Shown piece after piece: positions 33,203 to 42,449 of a stretch of 64,000 bases of DNA. Position numbers and translations under genes: made by a program. How positions within the stretch are numbered: the stretch's first letter is position 1; each line of letters starts with the position of its first letter. The notes beneath the pieces are model-generated. The model had not been told where the DNA came from. It worked only from the letters and a program-made list of their open reading frames with translations, and searched no databases. This DNA comes from Rhodococcus rhodnii (GTDB lineage: Bacteria; Actinomycetota; Actinomycetes; Mycobacteriales; Pseudonocardiaceae). Location of the stretch: NCBI GenBank assembly GCA_000720375.1, contig JOAA01000046.1, positions 30,382-94,381 on the forward strand. The letters run 5' to 3'.

Positions 33203-34095
33203 GTGTGGAGCCGGCATCCGTCGGTGGGCATGGCGGTCGGGGCTTTCTGCCTGTCCGCATCCGCGGTCTTCCTGAACCTGGCCAAGACGTCGCCGGGCAC
33301 GGCGTCGTTCTAGCGGTGCGTCCTCGCCTTGCCCGCGTTGATCGTGATCGGCACCGTCGAACGGCGACAGGAAAGCGCGCCCCCGACCGCCCAGCGCTGG
33401 CTGGCTGTCCCCGCCGGCGCACTGTTCGCCGGGGACACGATGCTGTGGACCCAGGCCAATCTCGGAGGTCGGCGCCGGACTGTCCACCGTGCTGGTCAAT
33501 GTGCAAGTGGTACTCGTGCCGCTACTCGCACTGGCCATCGACCACGAGCCACTCACCCGCCGCTACCTGCTCATCCTGCCCGTCGTGATCGTCGGTGTGG
33601 TGCTCACCGCGGGACTCGTCGGCGGCACCACGGTCGGCAGCGATCCCGGCTTGGGCACCGTGCATGCGATCCTGGCCGCACTGTGCTACTCCGGCTTTCT
33701 GTACCTGCTGCGCCGCACCGGACACACCGGGCACGCCAAACAGTCCTATGTAGACGTCACGGTGGTCGCGGCGGTGGTGTCGCTCATCGCGGGATTCCTG
33801 TGGCACGGCATCGACCTGCCCCCCTGGATGGGTGGCGATCGGCTGGCTGCTCGCCATCGCCGCCTGCGGGCAGGTGCTCGGCTGGCTGCTGGTCGCCGTG
33901 TACTCACCCAGGCTTTCCAGTCACGTCGGTGCCACCCTGCTGCTCCTCACCCCGGTCGGTGCCGTGCTGCTCGGCGCCGTCGTGCTCGGCGAACACCCCA
34001 CCTGGCCCCAACTGGCCGGTTGCCTGCTCATCCTCGCCGGCGCCCAGTTCGCCACCATCCACCGCACGAGCACACACCAGGCCGGACGCCGGTGA
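33203..34095 (+). pseudogene. EamA/DMT-family transporter, multiply disrupted
   Basis: Starting at GTG 33203 (GGAAAGAGG upstream), the frame encodes AVGAFCLSASAVFLNLAKTS and is stopped by TAG at 33311, just before RCVLALPALIVIG. Later parts need two frame changes (near 33465 and 33835): VNVQVVLVPLLALAIDHEPL, LCYSGFLYLLRRTG, and finally GATLLLLTPVGAVLLGAVVL with GEHPTWPQLAGCLLILAG, the classic end of an EamA repeat. Ten hydrophobic segments can be assembled, but three defects rule out a functional gene unless the sequence is faulty. Confidence 0.82.
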
Positions 34096-34158
34096 AGGCG
34101 TTCAGTTCTGGTTTGGGACCACCGCGGCGCTGGGTAGGCCAGGAACGGAGGTATGGCC

Positions 34159-35886
34159 ATGGTCCGGTCCAACGACGAAGTTGGCGCGCTGCTTCAGGAA
34201 TACGCCGATCTGCTGTCCATCACCGGAGGCGAGGCATTCAAGGTGCGGGTGTACGAGAAGGCGGCGCGCGCCGTCTCAGGCCACCACCAAGATGTCTCCA
34301 CGTTGGCGGCGTCCGAGCTGCGCCAGATCCCGAACGTGGGAAAGTCGATCGCGGACAAGATCGCGGAGTACTTCCGCTCCGGGCGGATGCCGGCGATCGA
34401 GGAGCTGCGGGCCAAGGTACCGGCCGGGGTGCGGGAGCTGACCACGATTCCCACGCTGGGGCCGAAGAAGGCGCTGCAGTTGCACGAGCGGTTGGGCGTG
34501 TCCTCGGTCGATCAGCTGCAGGCAGCGATCGAGACGGAGAAACTGCGTGACCTCAAGGGGTTCGGTCCGAAGACCGAGGAGAACATCCGGCACGGCATCG
34601 CCTTGGCGCAGCAGGCCGGCGGACGGGTGCACCTCGACGTCGCCACCGAACTCGCCGAGGAGGTCGTCGCCCAGCTGCACCAGGTGACCGGTTGCGCCGA
34701 CTGCACCTACGCGGGATCGGTCCGGCGGATGCGGGAAACCGTCGGGGACATCGACATTCTCGCAGCCGCGGAGGATTCCGCGCCGCTGATGGAGAAGTTC
34801 GCCGGCCTGCCGATCGTGTCCGAGGTGATTGCCCGCGGTGGGACCAAGACCTCGGTACGCACCACCCAAGGCCTGCAGGTCGACCTCCGGGTGGTGGCGC
34901 CGACGGCGTGGGGCGCGGCGCTGCAGTACTTCACCGGGTCCAAGGCACACAACATCCGCACCCGGGAGATCGCCCAGCGGCGCAAGCTCAAGCTGTCCGA
35001 GTACGGCCTGTTCCACGCGGAGTCCGGCGAGCTGATCGTCTCACGCACCGAGGACGAGGTCTACGCCCGGCTGGGCCTGCCGTGGATCCCGCCGCCGCTG
35101 CGCGAGGACCGCGGCGAGATCGACGCCGCACTCGCCGGCGAGCTACCGGAACTGGTGACCGAGAAGGACATCCGCGGCGATCTGCACACCCACACCACAC
35201 TCACCGACGGTGTGTCCACTCTGGACGACATGGTCCATGCCGCGGCCCGGCGTGGTTACGCCTACTACGCGATCACCGACCACGCACCGAACCTCTCCAT
35301 GCAGCGAATGTCCGACGAGAAGATGCTCGAGCAACGCGAAGCGGTGCGGCGCCTGAACAAGACGCGGCGGCGGATGCGGGTGCTGCACGGCACCGAGCTC
35401 AACATCGACCCCGACGGCGAGGTCGACTGGCCGCCGGAGTTCCTCGCCGGTTTCGACCTCTGCATCGCCTCAGTGCACTCGCACTTCGACCAACCCCGGC
35501 GCGACATGACCCGGAGATTGGTGCGCGCCTGCGAGAACCCCTATGTGTCGATCATCGGCCACCCGACCACACGGCAGCTCGGCCGCCGCCCACCCGTCGA
35601 CGCCGACCTCGACGAGGTGTTCGCCGCCTGCGCCCGCACGGCGACCGCCCTGGAGATCAACGCCTACCCCGACCGGCTCGACCTGTCCGACGACGACATC
35701 CTGCGCGCCCGCCGCCACGGCGTGAAGTTCGCCATCAACACCGACGCCCACGCCACTGTCCACCTGGGATATCTACGCTATGGCGTCGGCACCGCCCAAC
35801 GCGGCTGGCTCACCGCCGACGAGGTCATCAACACCTGGCCACTACGCCGCCTACGCACCTTCCTCCACAAGAACCGGCACACCTGA
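34159..35886 (+). CDS. polX: PolX: DNA polymerase X/PHP-domain protein
   Basis: A 575-residue repair polymerase. Order: N-terminal 8-kDa-like and HhH region (LRQIPNVGKSIADKIAEYF, TIPTLGPKKALQLHERLG), the family X nucleotidyltransferase with YAGSVRRMRETVGDIDILAA (G-S and D-x-D), then a C-terminal PHP phosphoesterase with GDLHTHTTLTDG, YYAITDHAPNL, IASVHSHFDQP and FAINTDAHA metal ligands. Members fill gaps and process 3-prime ends during base-excision repair. ATG 34159 is preferred since GGAGG lies 7 bases ahead; an ATG at 34153 is too close to it. An exonuclease/phosphatase remnant lies on the opposite strand downstream. Confidence 0.93.
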   Translation: MVRSNDEVGALLQEYADLLSITGGEAFKVRVYEKAARAVSGHHQDVSTLAASELRQIPNVGKSIADKIAEYFRSGRMPAIEELRAKVPAGVRELTTIPTLGPKKALQLHERLGVSSVDQLQAAIETEKLRDLKGFGPKTEENIRHGIALAQQAGGRVHLDVATELAEEVVAQLHQVTGCADCTYAGSVRRMRETVGDIDILAAAEDSAPLMEKFAGLPIVSEVIARGGTKTSVRTTQGLQVDLRVVAPTAWGAALQYFTGSKAHNIRTREIAQRRKLKLSEYGLFHAESGELIVSRTEDEVYARLGLPWIPPPLREDRGEIDAALAGELPELVTEKDIRGDLHTHTTLTDGVSTLDDMVHAAARRGYAYYAITDHAPNLSMQRMSDEKMLEQREAVRRLNKTRRRMRVLHGTELNIDPDGEVDWPPEFLAGFDLCIASVHSHFDQPRRDMTRRLVRACENPYVSIIGHPTTRQLGRRPPVDADLDEVFAACARTATALEINAYPDRLDLSDDDILRARRHGVKFAINTDAHATVHLGYLRYGVGTAQRGWLTADEVINTWPLRRLRTFLHKNRHT

Positions 35887-35922
35887 CCTTCCTGTTGTCC
35901 ACTGTCCTCGGCCACGTGAATG

Positions 35923-36573
35923 TCATTTCCCAGGTGTACGGCCGATGTCGAGGTCGGCGAGCACGCCGAAATGATCGCTCGGCCAGACCCCACCGGATGG
36001 TCGATCGAACGCGAGGCAAGCCCTGTCGACCCTGCAATAGGTGCCGGATGGGCATCCCACGATCCGACCAGTACATAGTCCACACGCCGCCGATGCTCAG
36101 GCTGTCGGACAACACCTTCGATCTCCAAGCGGGCGTTGGGGTTGTCGACGCTCCACGTGTATCCCGGGCCGTCACTGCCGATCGCCCAGGCATCGTGGTA
36201 ACAGACACTGCGACCACCCAGCGACTGCTGCCCGGCCAGGAAGCGCACGCTGGCCGCGTCCGGGGACGCGTTGAAATCCCCGGCGACGATCGTCGGCAAC
36301 TCGGTCCGATGCCGCGCGTCGAGATCGGCGACCGGTGCCGCCGAAGTCCGCCGCATACGGCGGAATCACCGCGGAGGCCTGCGCCTGGTGGGTGGCATGC
36401 AGATCAGTGTCGTCCAGCATCGCGTCCAGCCGACTGTGCTCGTCGTCGTGCACAACTTCCTGGAATGCGACCAGATCCGGCCGCAGGTCGCGCAGCTCCT
36501 GGTTGATCAGCTCGAAGCGGCCTGGATCACCCTGCTCGTTCCAGACGTTCAGCGTGACAACACGAAGACGCAT
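35923..36573 (-). pseudogene. Endonuclease/exonuclease/phosphatase-family remnant
   Basis: From ATG 36573: RLRVVTLNVWNEQGDPGRFE and LVAFQEVVHDDEHSRLDAML, the N-terminal metal-binding part of the EEP fold (N and E). Near 36350 the middle (about 80 residues) is missing and the frame changes; LPTIVAGDFNASPDAASVRF (the G-D-F-N-A motif), YTWSVDN and RRVDYVLVGS follow. A second shift near 36010 precedes SDHFGVLADLDIG and a stop at 35923. Deletion plus shift make it inactive. Confidence 0.8.
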
Positions 36574-36609
36574 TGGTGTACTTGTCCTCCTGGCTGACGC
36601 TGGCCACGG

Positions 36610-37125
36610 TCAGCCCGGCAGCACCGACCGGGCCGTGTCCGGCACGGCGGCTGCCGCGTCGTGCACCCGCTCGCCGACGTCACGGGCCGTCCGCTTGCCG
36701 CGCCAGGCCAGCGATGGCTTGCCGTGCGTGTCAGCCGCGGCAATCAGCAGACCGCCGAGCAGGCCGAGATTCTTCAGGAAGTGGATCTGCTGTTCCGTCC
36801 GTTCCTTCGGGTCCTCCAGGTCCCAGAACCGGTGGACGGCCGTGGTCGGCACCAGGCTGCCCGCCAGCAGCAGCGCGGCCAGCCGGGGGAACTTGCCGAA
36901 GCCCAGTGCGAGGCCGGCGCCGACCTTGACCGCGGCGTCCAGCTTGACGAGCGTTTCCGGGTCGGTCGGTGCCTGCTCGGGCAATGAGTCACGCACCCGG
37001 CCGACCGTGTTGCCCAGCACGGGCTCCGCGGCTTTGGCCGGTGGTGCGGGATTGCGCAGCGTCGTGATACCGCCTGACACGAACACGGCCGCCAGCAGTG
37101 GCCGGGCGACTCGGCGCAGAATCAT
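36610..37125 (-). CDS. DoxX-like membrane protein
   Basis: A 171-residue protein. Four hydrophobic segments are seen: RVARPLLAAVFVSGGITTLR at the N-terminus, VKVGAGLALGFGKFPRLAAL, LLLAGSLVPTTAVHRFWD and FLKNLGLLGGLLIAAADT, with the DoxX signature H-R-F-W and N-L-G-L-L-G-G-L-L. ATG 37125 follows AAGGAGG. The C-terminal 35 residues are a charged cytoplasmic tail. Likely linked to redox homeostasis in the membrane; no direct operon partner, since the small heat-shock remnant is divergent. Confidence 0.87.
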   Translation of the reverse strand: MILRRVARPLLAAVFVSGGITTLRNPAPPAKAAEPVLGNTVGRVRDSLPEQAPTDPETLVKLDAAVKVGAGLALGFGKFPRLAALLLAGSLVPTTAVHRFWDLEDPKERTEQQIHFLKNLGLLGGLLIAAADTHGKPSLAWRGKRTARDVGERVHDAAAAVPDTARSVLPG

Positions 37126-37351
37126 GATATTGACCTCCTTCCCCTGCACGAGTACCCGGATCGGGAGGTCGCAACCACCGACCAGCGGACGTGGAACGCG
37201 GTGCGCATCACCCGAGAAGTGCTCGCCCTGTGGTCCGAATCGGACACTATGCGCCGGGAGTGAACCGAGTTCACAAGAGTCGTGTCGGATCTGTACAAGT
37301 GACACAGCGTCGGCAGCAGCCGTAAAGGCGAGATACTCGATCGCGCTTGGG
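37126..37351. other. Intergenic with a short coding trace
   Basis: On the plus strand 37145-37263 the frame reads TTDQRTWNAVRITREVLALW and ends at TGA. It looks like the last 40 residues of a protein whose upstream part is gone. Nothing else is visible; the promoter of the divergent DoxX gene should lie at the left edge. Confidence 0.3.
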
Positions 37352-37628
37352 TGGCCTACATCGTCGAGGTGGACGTGCCCGGCGTGCAGCGCGACGACAT
37401 CACTATCGACCTGTGAGACGACGCCTGACCATCACCGGAGAGCTGAAGGAAACCGAGCGGGAAGGCCTGTTCCGCAGGCGCACCGGGCACTTCGAGTACC
37501 GCACGACCCTGCCGCGTAACGTGGACACGGACAAGATCGACGCCAGGCTCGCCAGCGGTGTACTGACCGTGCGGATCCCCAAGGCTGAAGCGGCCAAGCC
37601 ACGCCGGATCGAGATCAGCCAACAGTAG
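37352..37628 (+). pseudogene. Hsp20 small heat-shock protein, truncated and frameshifted
   Basis: The first frame gives AYIVEVDVPGVQRDDITIDL and runs into TGA near 37415; the next frame gives RRLTITGELKETEREGLF, RTGHFEYRTTLPRNVDTDKI and ASGVLTVRIPKAEAAKPRRI, the rest of an alpha-crystallin domain with the V-L-T-V-R-I-P motif. The N-terminal arm of about 35 residues is not recognisable. Restoring one base would give a nearly full alpha-crystallin domain. It sits with universal stress proteins, supporting the stress-island reading. Confidence 0.82.
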
Positions 37629-37694
37629 CGGCACCGTTCACGCACATGTAGCCATCACACAGGCAGGTCCGCGTGGTCCATCAGGCCGGAACCC

Positions 37695-38358
37695 TCAGGG
37701 CCGTGCAAGCTTGAGAGTGTTGTAGCGGTTGTCGAGGTTGATTCTGGCCAGCGCGCCCACCAGCCAGGAGAGCTTCTCGGTGCCGCCCGCGCGAACCAGC
37801 TCGGCCAAGTCGCGGGCGGATTGGCCCAGTGCCAGGCGCCGCGCCGCCATGAGCGCGTGCCGGTCGGCGAATGGCTCGACTTCCGGCCACAAGGCCTGGA
37901 TCTCGCGGAAGAACAGGTCCACCGCGCCGTTGTCCACGCCGGGCAATTCGGTGAGCAACGCACACACCTGGGAGGGATTCCGCTTCACCTCAGTGCGCAG
38001 ACGGCGCAAGTCGCCTCGGTATCGATCGAGTACGACCTGTGCGAGATCGCCCAGCATGCTGGCGGTCAGCGCGGGCGGATGGCGCCAGCCAGCTTCCCGC
38101 AGGACCGTGGCACGCTGTTCATGCAAGGACCCGGCCAGCCTACGGGCGGGTGTCCCAGCCCTGGTCGTGCAGGGCCTGAGCGGCCCGCACCGCCAGCCGG
38201 TAGTCGTCACTCCGGTCGAGCAGAACAGACAACACCAGCAGCTGAAACAGGCGCGCCGAATTGTTGGTCACCCGGAATCCGCACTCCTCGGCGAAGCCGC
38301 GGCCGAAGTCCCCGACCAGCTGCCGCACCATCCGGTGCTTCTGTTCGATATCCGGCAT
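37695..38358 (-). pseudogene. HhH-GPD endonuclease III-like protein, one frameshift
   Basis: The N-terminal part, from ATG 38358, reads FGRGFAEECGFRVTNNSARL and FQLLVLSVLLDRSDDYRLAV. Near 38150 the frame shifts by one base; the second frame continues ATVLREAGWRHPPALTASML, ALLTELPGVDNGAVDLFFRE, where a helix-hairpin-helix-like LPGVDNG is seen, and ends at 37695. Joined, about 220 residues, the size of small HhH base-excision proteins. The catalytic Asp/Lys cannot be placed with confidence. Confidence 0.7.
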
Positions 38359-38421
38359 ACCTTCAGGCGTACCCCGGGCCGCTCACCGGTACACGTGGCG
38401 GGCCAATAACCGGCGATCACT

Positions 38422-39357
38422 TCAGGACTGTTGTGGCGCAGCCGGTTCGTCAGGTCCACGCAGGACCGCTACCGGGCACGACGCGTGATACAACGCCGCG
38501 TGACTAACCGAGCCCAGCAGAACACGCCGGACGACACCGTGACCGTGACTGCCCACGACCAGCAGCTGCGCCGACTCGGCCAGCTCAAGCAGTGCACGCG
38601 CCGACCGGTCCACGACCGTCGTCAACCGGGCAGCCACCTGGGGATGACGTTCCCGCCACGGGTCAAGGTACTTCGCCGAGAACTCGGCAGCAGCCGCCTG
38701 CTCTCCCGCCTCATCGTGCTCCCATCGCTCAACCGGCTCGAACACGTCCAGCGGCTGATCCGACCACGCGTGCACGGCGAACACCGGGCACCGATGCAGC
38801 TCCGCGTACTCGAACGCGAACTTCAACGCCCGTTGACTCGCCTGCGATTCGTCCACCCCGACGACGACTGGAGCATCGGCATCCGGGGCGCCGCGGACCA
38901 CGATCAGTGGTCGCCGGACCGCCCTGGCCAGTTCGGCGGCCGTTGATCCGAGGAGTATCCGCGGTAGCGCACTGTGGCCGGACGAACCGATGGCCACCAG
39001 CTCAGCCTCGACATCCTCCACAATGGTCGTCAGAGCGGTGACCGGCTCATCCTGCTGGAGCTGAGTCATCACCTCCAGCGCCGGAATGGTGCGCCGACAT
39101 TCGACCGCCATCGCGTCCAATCGTTGCCTGGCTTGGCCTATGAACCGCTCGTCTCTGATATCCGCGACGGCAGCGGGATACACGCCGTACCCGATCGGTG
39201 CCCATACCTGTGGCCGCAACGCTTCCACGATGAGCAACGGCCGATTGCGCAGCTCCGCCTCGGCAGCGGCCCAGCGCACGGCACGAACCGACTCGTCCGA
39301 GCCGTCAAATCCCGCGACAACGGCCCCTACTCGTACTTGTTCCTCCATATAGGACAC
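38422..39357 (-). CDS. Tandem universal stress protein
   Basis: A 311-residue protein with two Usp domains. Domain 1: GAVVAGFDGSDESVRAVRWA and ELVAIGSSGHSALPRILLGS; domain 2: VVVGVDESQASQRALKFAFE and LLVVGSHGHGVVRRVLLGSV. Both have the G-x-x-G-x(9)-G-S ATP-binding pattern. GTG 39357 or ATG 39348 may be the start; neither has a strong ribosome binding site. It is the intact relative of the broken gene at 24592-25510. It lies next to the DJ-1/PfpI gene on the same strand with 7 bases between. Confidence 0.9.
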   Translation of the reverse strand: MSYMEEQVRVGAVVAGFDGSDESVRAVRWAAAEAELRNRPLLIVEALRPQVWAPIGYGVYPAAVADIRDERFIGQARQRLDAMAVECRRTIPALEVMTQLQQDEPVTALTTIVEDVEAELVAIGSSGHSALPRILLGSTAAELARAVRRPLIVVRGAPDADAPVVVGVDESQASQRALKFAFEYAELHRCPVFAVHAWSDQPLDVFEPVERWEHDEAGEQAAAAEFSAKYLDPWRERHPQVAARLTTVVDRSARALLELAESAQLLVVGSHGHGVVRRVLLGSVSHAALYHASCPVAVLRGPDEPAAPQQS

Positions 39358-39364
39358 GATCGGC

Positions 39365-39871
39365 TCATTTCAGGTGTTTGAGCAGCGCATCGCAGAATGC
39401 CGGAACGTCACCGGGATTACGTGACGTGATCAGGTTGCCGTCCACCACGACTTCCTGGTCGATCCAGTCGGCCCCGGCGTTGCGCAGGTCGGTACGGATC
39501 GACGGCCAGGAGGTCACTGTGCGACCGCGGGCGACGTCGGCTTCGGCGAGCATCCACCCGGCGTGGCAGATCGCAGCCACTGGCTTGTTCGCCTCGAACA
39601 CCCGCCGCACCAGGCCCACCATGGGTTGGCTGGTGCGGATCTTGTCCGGTGAGTAACCGCCCGGGATGACCACCGCGTCGAACTCCTCCGCGGTCACCTC
39701 CTCGATCGCCCGGTCGGTCACCGCCTCGGCGCCAGACAGCGCCGTCAGCCTCTTGCCACGCTCGAGCCCCACGATCACCGTCTCATGCCCTGCTTGCCGA
39801 GCGCGGTCGTAAGGAACCTGAAACTCTTTGTCCTGGAACATGATGTCCATCAGGAAGGCCAGTCGCGCCAT
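39365..39871 (-). CDS. DJ-1/PfpI-family protein
   Basis: A 168-residue class I glutamine-amidotransferase-like protein: FDAVVIPGGYSPDKIRTSQP, and the nucleophile elbow NKPVAAICHAGWMLAEADVA with Cys followed by His, as in PfpI/YhbO deglycase-like proteins. C-terminal NLITSRNPGDVPAFCDALLK is typical. These proteins protect against glycation and oxidative damage. ATG 39871 follows GGGAGG. It precedes the universal stress protein gene and is probably co-transcribed with it. Confidence 0.92.
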   Translation of the reverse strand: MARLAFLMDIMFQDKEFQVPYDRARQAGHETVIVGLERGKRLTALSGAEAVTDRAIEEVTAEEFDAVVIPGGYSPDKIRTSQPMVGLVRRVFEANKPVAAICHAGWMLAEADVARGRTVTSWPSIRTDLRNAGADWIDQEVVVDGNLITSRNPGDVPAFCDALLKHLK

Positions 39872-40005
39872 GTCGTCCTCCCTGGTCGCGATATCAGCGC
39901 CTGCCCTGGTTTACCCACTTCCGGGCGGATCATGCAGTCCGCGACGCCATGAAGGGTGCACACGCCAGGCAGAACGGGTAGCCGATGGGCGAAGGAGGTT
40001 TCCAG

Positions 40006-40623
40006 ATGCGTTCTCATCCGCCCCCAGGTGCCGTGCTCGCCGTTGCCATGCTCGCCGCAGCAGGCCTCAGCTTGACCGCGTGCTCGTCCGACGATCTCCC
40101 CGAGATGGATGCCACCACACCAGCCAAGGACGCGGCGACCCAGCACAGCGGCACGCTCGCCCCACCCGAATCGGCAACAGACGCTGTCAGCTACAACCCG
40201 GCCGCACCACCAGGAGCAGAAGTGACCGCCGAGGTCGTCCCGGCCAGGGACTCCACGACCGTCGAGCTCACCGCAAACGGCTTGCAGCCCGACCGCGGAT
40301 ACGCCGTCCACGCCCATACCAACCACTGCGGAACCACCGGTGAGGCCGCCGGCCCGCACTTCCAGAACCGCGTCGACCCGGCAGCCACACCCGACAAGCC
40401 GTCCGTGGACCCGGCCTACGCCAACCCGAACAACGAGATCTGGCTCGACCTTCGTACCGACAGCCAGGGCTCCGCCACAGCCCGGACGACGGTGCCGTTC
40501 ACGTTCACCGACCGCACCCCAGCCTCACTGGTCGTCCACGACAAGCCGACAACCGCGACCAGCCCCGGACAGGCCGGCACAGCCGGCGGCCGTCTCGCCT
40601 GCTTCACCTTGCGATTGCCCTGA
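40006..40623 (+). CDS. Cu/Zn-superoxide-dismutase-like lipoprotein
   Basis: A 205-residue secreted protein. ATG 40006 follows GAAGGAGG. Signal peptide with lipobox LSLTAC (Cys about residue 25). The mature part has GYAVHAHTNHCGTTGEAAGP followed by HFQN, later IWLDLRTDSQGSATARTTVP, ASLVVHDKPTT and GRLACFTL. The paired Cys and His residues follow the SodC-like pattern, but the full ligand set of true SodC cannot be confirmed by eye, so enzymatic activity is open. It lies in a plus-strand series with the next three genes. Confidence 0.8.
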   Translation: MRSHPPPGAVLAVAMLAAAGLSLTACSSDDLPEMDATTPAKDAATQHSGTLAPPESATDAVSYNPAAPPGAEVTAEVVPARDSTTVELTANGLQPDRGYAVHAHTNHCGTTGEAAGPHFQNRVDPAATPDKPSVDPAYANPNNEIWLDLRTDSQGSATARTTVPFTFTDRTPASLVVHDKPTTATSPGQAGTAGGRLACFTLRLP

Positions 40624-40663
40624 CGGCAAGGGGTTGCTCGCCGAAACCACAAGAGACTCGATC

Positions 40664-41395
40664 ATGAACTTCACAGAAGTCAACGCCGACCCGCGATACC
40701 AGCCGCCGCGGTTCATCGACCCGCCGCCATTCGGGTACCTGCACCTCGCCGCCGCCGTCGCGCCACCAGCGGGACGTGCACCATTCCCTCGCACCACTCC
40801 GCGAAAAGCGGCACTGTTGACCGAACTGAAGGCACGGACCCAGCAGCTGACCGGGATGAAGGCCGTGCAGCGAGCGACGGTCTACCGGGCGGTCTTGCTC
40901 CCTCCACCCGACAAGCGGGCTCGTCAGGCCCCGCGCTACGACGTGGCTGTGCTCATCGAGACCACATCGCCCGGCGAGATCGAGGAGGTACAGGCCACCG
41001 AGATCTACCGAGCCATGCACGACTCGCTACGACAAGCGTCCACTGACCTGCTCGTCATGCCAGCGCACTGCATCCGGTGCGTCGCCGACGTCGACAAGAA
41101 CCGTCAAGGCGTGTTCCTCTTCAACTACTTCGACGCCGAGGACAAACAGGTCGCCCTGCAGGTGTGGGAGCACGTAGCAGGCTGGTACACCGCCAAAGCC
41201 GGGGTGAGCAACTCCACCCTGCTCGCGCCCGCCGGACCCAGCGACTACGCCTTCGTCAACCACGCACGCTGGGACCACAGCCTGCTCCGCTTCGCCATCC
41301 GCCAGTTCGCCACACCCAGCTTCTGGACCTACGTCCGCCGCAACCTGCACGCCTACCACACCCGAGCGATGCCGATCTTCTACCGGCGCCTCTGA
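40664..41395 (+). CDS. Hypothetical protein, 243 residues
   Basis: A soluble protein from ATG 40664 without signal or membrane segments. Residues 50-110 are helical and basic (LLTELKARTQQLTGMKAVQR); then YDVAVLIETTSPGEIEEVQA and a C-terminal part with TAKAGVSNSTLLAP and FWTYVRRNLHAYHTRAMPIF. The beta-alpha pattern with MPAHCIRCVADVDKNRQGVF hints at a ferredoxin-like (stress-responsive or heme-degrading-like) fold, but I cannot assign a family. It precedes the A-type-carrier-like gene by 25 bases. Confidence 0.7.
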   Translation: MNFTEVNADPRYQPPRFIDPPPFGYLHLAAAVAPPAGRAPFPRTTPRKAALLTELKARTQQLTGMKAVQRATVYRAVLLPPPDKRARQAPRYDVAVLIETTSPGEIEEVQATEIYRAMHDSLRQASTDLLVMPAHCIRCVADVDKNRQGVFLFNYFDAEDKQVALQVWEHVAGWYTAKAGVSNSTLLAPAGPSDYAFVNHARWDHSLLRFAIRQFATPSFWTYVRRNLHAYHTRAMPIFYRRL

Positions 41396-41420
41396 ACACT
41401 GCCGACCCGAGGAGAAACCC

Positions 41421-41723
41421 ATGCTGGCACTGACTCCGACCGCCGCCGCGGTCGTCAACACCCTCACCACCGCCTCTGGACAGCCGCAAGGCGCCGGACT
41501 GCGCATCTCCTCCGAGCCAGCTCCCGAGGGGATGCTGTTGATCGAGATCGCCTCCAGCCCAGCCGACCACGACCGAGTGATCGCCGAGACCGGCGCGCGA
41601 GTGTTCCTCGCCCCGGACGCCGCCTCGTACCTCGACGACAAAGTGCTCGACGCCAAAGTCGACGACCAGGGCGAAGCCCAATTCATGCTGCGCACCCAAG
41701 GCCGCAACGGCGCCGGCCCGTGA
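41421..41723 (+). CDS. HesB/IscA-like protein lacking cysteines
   Basis: A 100-residue protein whose layout follows A-type Fe-S carriers: LALTPTAAAVVNTLT at the start, GAGLRISSEPAPEGMLLIEI, then RVFLAPDAASYLDDKVLDAK and a final strand. The three conserved cysteines that hold the cluster in IscA/HesB are all missing. It may be a structural relative with another role. ATG 41421 follows GAGGAG. It is embedded in the plus-strand series 40006-41949. Confidence 0.72.
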   Translation: MLALTPTAAAVVNTLTTASGQPQGAGLRISSEPAPEGMLLIEIASSPADHDRVIAETGARVFLAPDAASYLDDKVLDAKVDDQGEAQFMLRTQGRNGAGP

Positions 41724-41772
41724 TCGGAGCCGGGACAGCGAACACGCCACTATCCACAAAGGACAGGATCGC

Positions 41773-41949
41773 ATGGTGATTCCCGATATCGACGCCATCA
41801 CGGCGGAGAGCATGCTGCAGGATGCCGACTTCGCCGAAGAGCACAAACGCCCCACCTTCGCTGACGAGCCCTCCACCGAGCGTCCCGACGAATCGGTGCC
41901 ATCCGGGCACGGCGGCATGGACCTCAACGAACGGAGGTACCTCCTCTAG
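41773..41949 (+). CDS. Small acidic protein, 58 residues
   Basis: ATG 41773 is preceded by AAAGGACAGG at good distance. The product begins MVIPDIDAITAESMLQDADF, is strongly acidic with one basic patch (EEHKR), and ends MDLNERRYLL. No Cys, no signal, no membrane segment. It closes the plus-strand series that begins with the SOD-like lipoprotein, 49 bases after the HesB-like gene. The function is unknown; short acidic proteins of this kind are often missed. Confidence 0.55.
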   Translation: MVIPDIDAITAESMLQDADFAEEHKRPTFADEPSTERPDESVPSGHGGMDLNERRYLL

Positions 41950-42117
41950 TCGGGTATCGCTTCTTTCGTTTACTGGTCGCGGAGGTGTCACTCGAGCAAG
42001 GCCTGAGCGTGGATGTCGTTTGGTGCACGGGCCGCGGGGTAGCCGTGGTCCGCGGGATGTACTCCGTTCACTGGTGGGACGGCCCGATCCGAACCGGTCA
42101 ACCCGCAGGAGTTTGTG

Positions 42118-42440
42118 ATGACGTTGAACGGCAGACGGGTAGCTGTGTGGCGCTGGCGGTGGCTGCCGGGCGGTGAGACGTTCGTGCGTAACCACGTCAC
42201 GTCGTTGCGGCGCTGGGAAGCAGTGCCGTTCGGCGCCAAGCGTGTCGACTCACCGCTGGCGGCGCCGGACGACGTGATTCTGTTTGGGCCACGTGAGCGG
42301 CTCACGAGGGGACTGTTCGACGTGACCGGTTGGTCTCCCCGGGTGCGGCGGTTCCTTGCCGACGGCGACTTCGACTTGGTGCACGCCCATTTCGGTCTCG
42401 ATGCGGTGGTGATCGCGCTGATCTGCCGCCGTCTCGGGGG
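42118..42440 (+). pseudogene. GT4 glycosyltransferase, 5-prime fragment
   Basis: ATG 42118 has AGGAG at 8 bases. The frame gives LPGGETFVRNHVTSLRRWEA and then FDLVHAHFGLDAVVIALICR, the N-terminal Rossmann half of GT-B glycosyltransferases of the WcaL/GT4 type. Similarity stops at about 42440, just before the end of the convergent cysteine desulfurase gene. The donor-sugar domain is gone. A recombination event seems to have placed the sulfur module here. Confidence 0.72.
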
Positions 42441-42449
42441 GCTCAGTCA

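Noticed and set aside
34692..36506. Second plus-strand long frame within polX
   Set aside because: Arg/Pro/His-rich out-of-frame reading of the polX gene.
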